Assembly (NCBI RefSeq): GCF_028330965.1 | Contig: NZ_JAQMUB010000052.1 | Coordinates: forward strand, 1 to 64,000 | Length of the DNA stretch: 64,000 bases | Source of the DNA: Oscillatoria sp. CS-180 | Lineage (GTDB): Bacteria > Cyanobacteriota > Cyanobacteriia > Phormidesmidales > Phormidesmidaceae | Reading direction: 5' to 3' | Shown: positions 1 to 7,639 of the stretch, piece by piece | Position numbering within the stretch: the stretch's first letter is position 1 | Layout: every line of letters starts with the position of its first letter | Made by a program: the position numbers and the translations under genes | Notes under the pieces: generated by a model | Databases searched by the model: none | What the model was told of the DNA's origin: nothing | What the model saw: only the letters and a program-made list of their open reading frames with translations

Positions 1-42
<42 letters not shown>

Positions 43-77
43 CATGTCATCTGCCGTGTAGCCCTGAATATTCTGTT

Positions 78-929
78 TTATGCGATTGGAGAACGATCGC
101 CTTCATCCATTTCTAAAACCTGAGCGATCGCCCGTTGATCCTCCAATGCTGTGAAATCAAACAAATTCACGTCGGCGAGGTGAGAGGCAGAAACGGTTTG
201 TAAGCTGCGAAAAATAGAGTCTGTGCGTCCTGGAGAGTCCCGCTCCCACTGGGTCAGCATCTGCTTAATCTGCACTCGCTGTAATTTTTCCTGAGAACCA
301 CAGAGATTGCAGGGAATGATGGGAAACTGACGCTGCCGGGCATAGCGGGCAATCTCTTTTTCTGGGCAGTAGGCCAAGGGACGAATGACGATATGGCTGC
401 GATCGTCCGTCAATAGCTTGGGCGGCATTGCCTTCATGCGCCCACCGTGAAACATATTCAAAAAGAAGGTTTCTACAATGTCGTCGCGATGATGGCCGAG
501 AGCAATCTTTGTCACCCCTTCTTCCGAGGCAACTCGATACAGCACGCCTCGCCTCAGTCTGGAACAGAGTCCACACATCGTTTTTCCGTCTGGAATGACG
601 CGCTTCACTACGCTGTAGGTGTCCTGCTCCACAATGCGAAAGGGGACGCCGAGAGCCGTCAAATAATCGGGCAACACATGAGCTGGAAAATCGGGCTGTT
701 TTTGGTCCAAGTTGACGGCCAATAGTTCAAAGTGAACCGGGGCATTTCGTTGAAGGCTCATTAGCATGTCTAGCAGGGTGTAGGAATCTTTTCCCCCCGA
801 AAGACACACCATAATCTTGTCCCCTGCCTGGATCATGCTGTAGTCGTGAATGGCTTTTCCGACTCGCGATCGCAACCCGGCCTGTAATTTTTTGAAGGTT
901 TTAGACGTCGGAGGAACAGCAGCAGTCAT
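78..929 (-). CDS. ttcA: tRNA 2-thiocytidine(32) synthetase-type PP-loop ATPase (TtcA)
   Basis: The family thiolates cytidine 32 of tRNA, using ATP and an iron-sulfur cluster. The protein has the PP-loop SGGKDS at about residues 44-49. It has two CxxC pairs, at about C119/C122 and C207/C210, which are the cluster and sulfur-handling cysteines of TtcA. An in-frame GTG lies 24 bases further upstream (position 953), but the ATG at 929 puts the start closer to the first conserved block. The length of 283 residues is normal for the family. No operon partner is visible: the next gene is divergent. The family call is firm; the exact target base is inferred from family membership. Confidence 0.9.
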   Translation of the reverse strand: MTAAVPPTSKTFKKLQAGLRSRVGKAIHDYSMIQAGDKIMVCLSGGKDSYTLLDMLMSLQRNAPVHFELLAVNLDQKQPDFPAHVLPDYLTALGVPFRIVEQDTYSVVKRVIPDGKTMCGLCSRLRRGVLYRVASEEGVTKIALGHHRDDIVETFFLNMFHGGRMKAMPPKLLTDDRSHIVIRPLAYCPEKEIARYARQRQFPIIPCNLCGSQEKLQRVQIKQMLTQWERDSPGRTDSIFRSLQTVSASHLADVNLFDFTALEDQRAIAQVLEMDEGDRSPIA

Positions 930-1078
930 GGGTGCTTGGATAGAAGGACACACCCTATTCTATGAAACGAATGACTGGATTTTGTGACGGCAAATTATCT
1001 GCCATCGCTGCCCTTGGCTTATGCCGTTTCCACAAACGCAAGTGATACCCTAATTAGGGCCTCTCTTCTTCTACAACC

Positions 1079-1705
1079 ATGCCAAGTTTTTTCTCTGCCA
1101 TGACTACTGAACTAGCCAACGTGTGGACGCTGGAAAAATTTGTGTGGGCAGATTATCGGTTAGCTGTTCTGTTTACTGTCCTTGTGCCGCTGGTTTTAAC
1201 GGTATGGGCATTTGTAACAAAATCACCGGGCATTCAGATGTTGCTGACAATTTACTGGAGAGTTGCCAGCCTACTGATGATTACCGTGTATTTGATGATT
1301 GGAGGTCTGACGTTTAGCTTCATTTCAGGGTTAATGGCACGGGTGTTGATTCCGGTCAGTCTTTGGTTCTGGGAGGATCTGAACGAAGAAATTCAAGAAC
1401 AGCCTAATTCGCCTTTGCGGTTCGTCTTTGTGGCATGGCGCTGGGCTGTGACTGTTTACAGCGCGGCAGGGGCAGTTCTTATAGCGTTCTTTTTACCCTG
1501 TGCATTTTCGAGGGCAAGGTTTGCAGGAGAAGCCTGCCAAGTTTGGTTGAAACCGCCCTTGCTATATAAGGAAATTCTGCACGGCGGCTATACCCACAGT
1601 TTTCTGGCTTTCTTCGGCGTCGTTGGGCTGATTGTTTATTTGCTGGCACTAGGATACTTCGTGTTTGTTCGTCTGGGACGGCAGGGTCGCTCCGCTATGA
1701 ACTAG
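1079..1705 (+). CDS. DUF3177-type integral membrane protein
   Basis: A 208-residue protein with about four hydrophobic segments, near residues 28-46, 55-85, 124-143 and 175-200. The opening block (VWADYRLAVLF followed by a proline-rich turn and IYWRVASLL) is what I recall of the cyanobacterial DUF3177 family, whose function is unknown. A second in-frame ATG at 1100 may be the true start, since the first seven residues are poorly constrained. The gene stands alone, divergent from ttcA. Confidence 0.75.
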   Translation: MPSFFSAMTTELANVWTLEKFVWADYRLAVLFTVLVPLVLTVWAFVTKSPGIQMLLTIYWRVASLLMITVYLMIGGLTFSFISGLMARVLIPVSLWFWEDLNEEIQEQPNSPLRFVFVAWRWAVTVYSAAGAVLIAFFLPCAFSRARFAGEACQVWLKPPLLYKEILHGGYTHSFLAFFGVVGLIVYLLALGYFVFVRLGRQGRSAMN

Positions 1706-1759
1706 CCATGAACTAAGCCGCGTAGCAGCATAAGAGCAAAGCATCGCCTTTAGTGTTGT

Positions 1760-1860
1760 GACCGTTGCCAGTTCCGTTAGGACAAGACAGTGAGCCATCT
1801 GCCTATTCGCTTAAAACTCGATGCCATTGAGTGCACAAGTCTAAATGGCCAAAGCTATAT
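1760..1860. repeat. Dispersed repeat family A, copy 1
   Basis: About 100 bp resembling five other intergenic stretches in this window. It starts with GCCAGTTCCGTTAGGACAAG, passes through AGCCATCT and ATGCCATTGAGTGCACAAG, and ends in AAAGCTATA. It fills most of the 315-base gap between two plus-strand genes; no gene is seen in the rest. Confidence 0.8.
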
Positions 1861-2020
1861 CTATGCTGCCGCAATGGCCTGTAAAACCCTTGTTTTTGGC
1901 ATCGGCGGTACTTTAATGCAGTACGGGATACTGTCCTACTTTTGATACCTCCTAATCGGTCCAGAAGTCTCTAAAATAGCCACAACCTGTTTAGATGACC
2001 GTGACTAGGGAGCAAGCTGC

Positions 2021-2323
2021 ATGACTGATCAACCGCCCATTGCCCGCCTGGAGCAATATACTTTTCGTGTTCCCCAAGAAGTTTTACTGGTAACTGCTCG
2101 TGTGGATGATGATGAAGATTACGTTGTAGTTTTTCGGGGCTTTTCAAGTTCTCTGGTCAATCCCACAGCACCTGACCCGGAAATCCCTGTTTTGCCGGCA
2201 GAAGCTGTAATCGAATCGATTGATCGGCTGCAAGGACCCTACACTCCAGATAATCCTCAATATCTTGAGCAAAATATCGATTGGGAAGCGTTTAGCGATC
2301 GCCTTGCACAGATGGGACTTTAA
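2021..2323 (+). CDS. Conserved cyanobacterial hypothetical protein, 100 aa
   Basis: A 100-residue acidic soluble protein with no membrane segment or signal peptide. It begins with a short stretch predicted to be beta strand (YTFRVPQEVLLVTARVDDDED) and ends in an acidic helix. It looks like a small protein conserved in cyanobacteria and plastids, but I cannot assign a function. The ATG at 2021 follows AGGGAGCAAGCTGC, where AGGGAG is a fair ribosome binding site. The gene is single, with repeat-rich spacers on both sides. Confidence 0.7.
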   Translation: MTDQPPIARLEQYTFRVPQEVLLVTARVDDDEDYVVVFRGFSSSLVNPTAPDPEIPVLPAEAVIESIDRLQGPYTPDNPQYLEQNIDWEAFSDRLAQMGL

Positions 2324-2464
2324 GCAATGTGGAGTACCGCAGAGTTTCTTGAGATTTGGCTGTGCTAGAGAGCTAAAACGTTATTCTAAAGTAACCTGAG
2401 TAGCATCGCTTTTTGGGTATTTTATAGCAGTCTATTGGGGTGCTTCCCAGTTTTGCAATTTTGT

Positions 2465-2555
2465 CCTCATCCCCCAGCCCCTTCTCCCAACTTTGAAAGA
2501 AGGGGAGCCGGAGAAAGTCCCTTTCCCAATCCCGGGAGGGGATTTAGGGTGAGGG
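2465..2555. repeat. Intergenic inverted repeat of the CCTCATCCCCCAGCCCC type
   Basis: The left arm CCTCATCCCCCAGCCCC and the right arm GGGGATTTAGGGTGAGG are imperfect reverse complements. Between them lies a second G-rich/C-rich pair. Elements of this kind are common in cyanobacterial spacers. The rest of the 373-base gap 2324-2696 shows no gene. Confidence 0.6.
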
Positions 2556-2696
2556 CTACAAAGGTCGGATGCACTCGTCTATTGTCCTAATAGGACAAGG
2601 CTGTAGGGTATTGGAGTCCTAGGCCAGGTATCAGAGTGATGCTTGCATTGGCTCAAAATAGCCCCACTTGTAGTTTGGTGTTAGTAAGGTACGTCG

Positions 2697-3272
2697 ATGG
2701 GGAGAAGGCAACGGCAGTCCAAGCGGTCTTGGCAAACATGGCTAATGCTATTGATTATTCCTTTTGCCTGGGTTGGACAAAGCCAAGTTAAAGCCAAATT
2801 GCGGGAACCGCAGGCTATTTTGGTGCTGGGCGGAGCGGCGGAACGAGAACATTTCGCGGCTGATTTTGCTAGACAACATCCCGATCTAGAAGTGTGGGTC
2901 TCCTCTGGAACTAACCCTGAGTACGCTCAATGGCTGTTTCAAGAAGCAGATATTGCCTCTAACCGAGTCCATCTCGACTATCGCGCGGTGGATACCGTTA
3001 CCAACTTCACGACTGTCGTAGAAGACCTTAAGCAGGACGGCGTTGAGAGCGTGTATCTCGTCACCTCGGACTATCACATGCGTCGAGCCGCCATCATTGC
3101 TCAAATTGTTTTAGGCCGTCATGACATTGCCTTTCAGCCGATATCGGTTCCTTCTGGAGAAAGTCAGTCTGAGCCATTGGTGCGGGGGATTCGGGATGGC
3201 GCAAGGGCCGTGTTTTGGGTATTCACAGGACAAACGGGTTCCTCTTGGCGAGAAATGTTGAGCAAACGTTGA
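2697..3272 (+). CDS. YdcF/SanA-like (DUF218) membrane-anchored protein
   Basis: A 191-residue protein with a basic N-terminus and one hydrophobic anchor (about residues 13-28). The DUF218 fold follows: the strand ILVLGGAAERE, then VWVSSGTNPEYAQ, a central DTVTNF block and VYLVTSDYHMRRA, which is the most diagnostic motif. DUF218 proteins are linked to envelope functions, but the reaction is not established. The histidine in SDYHMRRA is conserved in the family. No operon is evident; the next gene is 111 bases downstream on the same strand. Confidence 0.8.
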   Translation: MGRRQRQSKRSWQTWLMLLIIPFAWVGQSQVKAKLREPQAILVLGGAAEREHFAADFARQHPDLEVWVSSGTNPEYAQWLFQEADIASNRVHLDYRAVDTVTNFTTVVEDLKQDGVESVYLVTSDYHMRRAAIIAQIVLGRHDIAFQPISVPSGESQSEPLVRGIRDGARAVFWVFTGQTGSSWREMLSKR

Positions 3273-3383
3273 TGCAATCGCCCGAATTGTGATCGATCAG
3301 TTAATTTTCCACGTTCAACGGATGAGGAAGATACAATTAAGTCGCATTCAAAGGATGTATTGCTGTTCAGCTGATATTGTCTT

Positions 3384-4061
3384 ATGGCATCTTCTACGAT
3401 CGAGTCTCCGTATACGCCTGAACAGATCAAGATCTGGCTGAGGGGTTTACTTACCATCGCTTGGGCCGATGGGCATTTTGACGAAGAAGAGAAAAGCCTA
3501 ATTACGGCGATGACTCATGAAGAGTTTGCGCCTAACCTTAGTTTTTTTGATGCATTAGAACCAGTTTCCCCAGAAGAAATTGGGCAGGTCCTGGGCACTC
3601 AACCAGAGGCAGCTGAGGACTTTTTGAGAATGGCAGTAATGGTCGCACTTGCCGATGGGGTCTATTCCACTGAAGAAGACCAAAAGCTACAGGGATTCTG
3701 CTCAGCACTTAATCTTGAGGATCAGATCCTAGAGGCTTTTCGAGCCACCGTTTACGATCGCAACGCCGGCGTTTCTGACGGTGAGCTATCCGAAGACCAC
3801 CCGATAGAGCCCCTCAAGCCTGCTAGAGAATGGCTGGATCAGCTAGACGTAAAGGATCCACGCCTTGCCCGCTTCATTTGTAAGCTGGTCCCTGCTCAAT
3901 GTCCTTTCGAGCGAGACGTCACCCTCTTTAAGCGCAAGATCGTTCATATCCCGGCTATGTGTAAATTGAATCCTCTGTATGATCAACTGGTCGGGCTGCG
4001 TTTTCGGGCCTTGTCTTACTTAGCAGACGATTGTGGCGAAGACGTCACGCCTTACATTTAG
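3384..4061 (+). CDS. TerB-like domain fused to Mo-nitrogenase C-terminal domain
   Basis: A 225-residue soluble protein. Residues about 10-120 form a TerB-like helical domain with two acidic repeats (AWADGHFDEEEKSL and ALADGVYSTEEDQKL), the typical metal-binding-like TerB turns. Residues about 150-225 match the Mo-dependent nitrogenase C-terminal family: CPFERDVTLFKRK, IPAMCKLNPLYDQLVGLRF and the ending CGEDVTPYI. That domain is widespread in cyanobacteria, including ones that do not fix nitrogen, so the name should not be read as evidence of nitrogenase. It ends in a strong bidirectional terminator shared with sbtB. Confidence 0.8.
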   Translation: MASSTIESPYTPEQIKIWLRGLLTIAWADGHFDEEEKSLITAMTHEEFAPNLSFFDALEPVSPEEIGQVLGTQPEAAEDFLRMAVMVALADGVYSTEEDQKLQGFCSALNLEDQILEAFRATVYDRNAGVSDGELSEDHPIEPLKPAREWLDQLDVKDPRLARFICKLVPAQCPFERDVTLFKRKIVHIPAMCKLNPLYDQLVGLRFRALSYLADDCGEDVTPYI

Positions 4062-4217
4062 GTTGGCAATGCCTACAAGCCAAGACTGAAATTTCGCTGT
4101 CTCAGACTTCATTGTCTCTCGGCAGGGCAGTATCGCTGATGCAGTCATAGTCCACAAAAGCTTTCAGGAACTGAGTTTCTATATGCCCCTTTGTCAACAG
4201 AGGGCTTAATCCTTCCT

Positions 4218-4261
4218 GGCCATTAAAAAGCCGGGGGCATGCCCCCGGCTTTTTAATGGCC
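4218..4261. terminator. Perfect 44-base palindrome, bidirectional terminator
   Basis: The 44 bases read identically on both strands, centred on CATG at 4238-4241. The core arm AAAAAGCCGGGGGC is followed by its complement ending in CTTTTT. Both strands therefore give a GC-rich stem followed by a U-run. It lies between the convergent TerB fusion gene and sbtB, as expected for a shared terminator. Confidence 0.9.
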
Positions 4262-4271
4262 GTATTTCAAT

Positions 4272-4616
<345 letters not shown>

Positions 4617-4741
4617 TTAACACGTGTATTCGTTGAACAGATAAAAACTCAGGAAAACGGCATGACCAAATATGATGCAGCCGATCTAGCCGCCGCGTTG
4701 GTCGCCGGGTCAGGGCACCGGCAGACCACGGCCTGCCTGAG

Positions 4742-5914
4742 TCAACCCCCACCCATCGTTGCTTGGGCAAGCCCAATAAAGAATGGGATACAAACAGCTA
4801 GGGCGATCGGGGTACCAACAGCTGTAGACGAGCCGATGTAGGCAGAGGGATTAGCTTTAGGAATACCGGCACGTAACGTGGGTGGCCCGGAGATGTCTGA
4901 GCTAGAAGCAGCGATGACAGACAACAGTACGACGCCGCCAGGGCTGAATCCCGTGGTGATGTGAGCAATGTAGCCTAGACCGAAGCCAATGAACCCATGG
5001 AGCAGCGGCGCTAACACGGAGTATAGAATATACCACTGACCGACCTTGCGCAATTCGCCCAGTCTTGACCAAGCTTCCATACCCATCACCAGCATTAGAA
5101 TTGAAAGCAGGCCGCGAAATGGGGGATCGAAGAAGCCCTCATAGACTCGCTCAGGTTGAGTTAGAATCCCTAATGCCAAACCGAGTAATAGAGCTGAAAG
5201 AGCAGATCCCTGAAGACTTTCTTTGACGATAGGCCAGATCTTAACTCTGCCACTTGAAGCACCGCTCGATGGAGTAGAAGCTCCGCTTCCAGCACCGCCA
5301 GATTCGCCATGTCCACCTGACGCACTACGTGGAGCGACATTAGAGTATCCACCTGCGGCAACAGGCTGCATGCCGCTATATTCTTCCTTCCTGAGGTACT
5401 CCTCGTTTTTGATATATTTGTCGCGCTTCTGCTTGCCAGCGTAAATGCTAGCCAAGACGATCGCGGTCACCAGTGCTGGAATATCCATGAAAGGATAGAG
5501 AGCAGCAGACCAGGGTTCGTACTGCATGCCTTCCGATTCCAGCAGGGTGATGCCGGCTGCGAGAGTAGAGCCACTCACGGCACCGAACAAGCCTCCGGTC
5601 GCAATGGCATCTACAGTTTTGACGCCTGGCATTTGGGCCAACGTGTAGCGCGCGATGAACACAACCAGGATGCCGATAATCACAGCGAACACTGCGGGCA
5701 GCAGCATCTCTGCCAGATTGGCGTTGCGGATAGCAACGCCGCCGCTCAGACCAACCTTGATGAGCAGCATAAAGACAATGAACTTGTAGATCGAATCAGG
5801 AATAGTCAGCTTGCTATTAAGGGCAGCAATGACCATACCGCCGATCAGAAAGCCGAGCGTTGGGGACTGCAACTTTCCTATAAAGAGCGTAAAGAATTCG
5901 GACAAAAAATCCAT
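4742..5914 (-). CDS. sbtA: SbtA, sodium-dependent bicarbonate transporter
   Basis: A 390-residue inner-membrane transporter with two five-helix halves, carrying the SbtA blocks PTLGFLIGGMVIAALNSKL, ATGGLFGAVSGSTLAAGI and SDISGPPTLRAGIPKANPSA. It takes up bicarbonate with sodium for the CO2-concentrating mechanism. The start at 5914 is chosen because GGAGGAA lies about seven bases upstream; an in-frame ATG 24 bases earlier lies before that site. The cytoplasmic loop between the halves (about residues 185-225) is rich in Gly, Ser and Ala. Its partner sbtB follows. Confidence 0.95.
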   Translation of the reverse strand: MDFLSEFFTLFIGKLQSPTLGFLIGGMVIAALNSKLTIPDSIYKFIVFMLLIKVGLSGGVAIRNANLAEMLLPAVFAVIIGILVVFIARYTLAQMPGVKTVDAIATGGLFGAVSGSTLAAGITLLESEGMQYEPWSAALYPFMDIPALVTAIVLASIYAGKQKRDKYIKNEEYLRKEEYSGMQPVAAGGYSNVAPRSASGGHGESGGAGSGASTPSSGASSGRVKIWPIVKESLQGSALSALLLGLALGILTQPERVYEGFFDPPFRGLLSILMLVMGMEAWSRLGELRKVGQWYILYSVLAPLLHGFIGFGLGYIAHITTGFSPGGVVLLSVIAASSSDISGPPTLRAGIPKANPSAYIGSSTAVGTPIALAVCIPFFIGLAQATMGGG

Positions 5915-6047
5915 ATTGTAATTCCTCCTTGAATTCAACCCTTAAGGGGTCAGAACGGTAGACAAGCGGTGATATCGGCGTATGTTAAAACCGGACAACC
6001 GGAAGCACCCTGCACCGAGCGGTTAAAAAAAGCTAGAACGATTCAGG

Positions 6048-6185
6048 TCAAACACCATTGCACTTACCCAAAGCCGCAAACCAGGTGAGGACTGAGGGAA
6101 GCATGGCCAACCAGAGACCCAGATAGAGCCAAGTGTGGAAGCCCCTGCGATGTGCAGGCATTCCAGCGAGATATGCGAGATCAAT
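6048..6185 (-). CDS. Possible 45-aa single-pass membrane peptide upstream of sbtA
   Basis: A very strong Shine-Dalgarno match AAAGGAGGT (minus strand, near 6198-6206) precedes this frame. The frame encodes a basic stretch (PAHRRGFHTW), one hydrophobic segment (LYLGLWLAMLPSVLTWFAAL) and a short tail, a plausible single-pass topology. There is no ATG, GTG or TTG at good spacing. The frame would need the rare ATT at 6185, or an internal ATG nine codons in. An overlapping frame is also open but is cysteine- and serine-rich and less protein-like. The call is tentative. Confidence 0.3.
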   Translation of the reverse strand: MDLAYLAGMPAHRRGFHTWLYLGLWLAMLPSVLTWFAALGKCNGV

Positions 6186-6254
6186 GTGCGATGGGTTACC
6201 TCCTTTAATTTCCAGCAGGGATTTAACAAGTGAATGGTGGTAAGTGAACTAAGA

Positions 6255-6420
6255 AAACAGAGGTGAAGCGCTTCACCCCTATAAGGTCAACAGGTGTAAC
6301 GCGAGTTCCTATCGATAGGGTGTTTAGAGGTGGCCGTCTTCCTCTAAACGAACAAAAGGCGACCGCGATTCAAATCGCCTTTCATAGATTCAGATCTATT
6401 GATTTCTGAATCTCTATGCG
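6255..6420. promoter_or_regulatory. Cluster of five hairpins/palindromes upstream of sbtA
   Basis: Within about 160 bases lie five inverted repeats. They are a perfect 16-base palindrome at 6262-6277 (GGTGAAGCGCTTCACC), a perfect 12-base palindrome at 6308-6319 (CCTATCGATAGG), and a 9-bp stem 6322-6330/6341-6349. An 8-bp stem 6355-6362/6375-6382 follows, then a stem with AGATTCAGA and TCTGAATCT arms around 6384-6418. On the minus strand the fourth stem is followed by TTTTG, a weak terminator shape. The cluster is 340-500 bases before sbtA and may be its leader or an operator array. Confidence 0.5.
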
Positions 6421-6691
6421 TATAAGTCTATCCTGAAAAGAAGGTGAAAATCCGTCGTTTTCTATGAGTTGTTAATAGATTAATCTATCCACAAGATAAG
6501 TTTTTCTTTTATCTTAGCGAGGTGGCCATATTTTTACTTGATGTGAATTTGCACTTATGGCCGGTATTAACTACCCCCATAAGTCAGAAATCTCAAAGAA
6601 TTTTGGCGAAACTTTGAGTTGCGGTTTACTTCAATCCATCTTCAATCGCAGACTAACGGGACCCAATTTACAGTCACGTTCCCTCCGGTTA
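6421..6691. other. AT-rich spacer, no gene seen
   Basis: AT-rich spacer between the hairpin cluster and repeat A copy 2. No convincing coding region: an open frame that begins at 6557 runs into the repeat and has no family-like blocks. Bases 6807-7040 also hold no recognisable gene. Confidence 0.5.
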
Positions 6692-6806
6692 GGGCCATTA
6701 CCAGTTTCGTTAGAACAAGGCCGCAAGCCATCTGGCTCCGGGCTAAGCACTAGATGCCATCGGGTACATAGACCTAAACGGCGACCTAGATGGCTAAAGC
6801 TATAAA
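6692..6806. repeat. Dispersed repeat family A, copy 2
   Basis: About 115 bp with the family landmarks: a variant of GCCAGTTCCGTTAGGACAAG, then AGCCATCTGG, a GATGCCAT turn and CCTAGATGGCTAAAGCTATA. The AGCCATCTGG and CCTAGATGGCT arms pair with each other. Confidence 0.8.
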
Positions 6807-7040
6807 TCCGGTTATAGCAATAGAGAATTTGCCACAACTCATTCAACTTAATTTGTGGAAGACTGAATATTTGCGATCGCACTGTCCAGTCATGTCATAG
6901 ATCGTTTGTTTGTTCTTGCCCCTTAAACACAACACCACCTCGTACCATTCGAAGCAACGGCGAAGCGCTGAAGTTGATAGCAAGAATTAACCCCTCACGA
7001 TGTGAAATCAGAGGGTAGCGATAGTCACTATCGGGCTTTG

Positions 7041-7283
7041 TCAATCAACTTGAAGTTTAGGCGCTTCGCCAGGAGGTGTCGGCTCGACAGGTGGACTGTA
7101 GCGGGATATGTTGATCCAAAAAATGGCTAGAAGTAGACCCACACCTACACCCATCACAAACATCCATCCGTGTGACGGTTCTAAAACGCAGAGTAGGCGA
7201 CGGTTACTGCCATAGACCTGGACAATCCAGCCTTCGTCTTTATCGGTTTTCGGCTGAGACTGCTTAGGCTCGAACTTATTCAT
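7041..7283 (-). CDS. Small single-pass membrane protein, unknown function
   Basis: An 80-residue protein with a hydrophilic, lysine- and glutamine-rich N-terminus, a short beta-like stretch (WIVQVYGSNRRLLCVLEP), one membrane segment (WMFVMGVGVGLLLAIFWINI) and a proline-rich tail. The composition is protein-like and the ATG sits at a natural position, but I recognise no family. The preceding 357 bases, 7284-7640, hold no visible gene. Confidence 0.5.
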   Translation of the reverse strand: MNKFEPKQSQPKTDKDEGWIVQVYGSNRRLLCVLEPSHGWMFVMGVGVGLLLAIFWINISRYSPPVEPTPPGEAPKLQVD

Positions 7284-7639
7284 AGTTTCCGTTCCATGCT
7301 TGTGTAGTTGTCGAATATCGCTTAGAGGTTCAGACCTGCAACTTACGGAAACACCTGTGAGGTTTATTCACTTGCAATGCAGTGCGTTACTACTGCGGCG
7401 GATTCATGGATTCCAATCATCAGTGATATCGCCTCACCCAGATTAGAATCTATGGATCTCCCAAGTTTCATATTCTTAAATTTATATCTCTTTTTGGTCA
7501 GCCACCTACCCCCCAAGCCGTAAAAATCAGCCCCGAGGACCTTTGAATTATTGAAATCGTTCGATAAGTCAACATTATCGCTACAAGACTTTTTGTTCTA
7601 TTGTTGAATCCCCGTCAAGTAGAAGGACGTTCCAAAAAA

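Noticed and set aside
3384-4061. Nitrogen fixation as a trait of this organism
   Set aside because: The Mo-nitro_C domain also occurs in non-fixing cyanobacteria, and no nif gene is in the window.
6557-6805. An 82-codon plus-strand frame
   Set aside because: Half of it is repeat A copy 2, and the other half lacks protein-like features.
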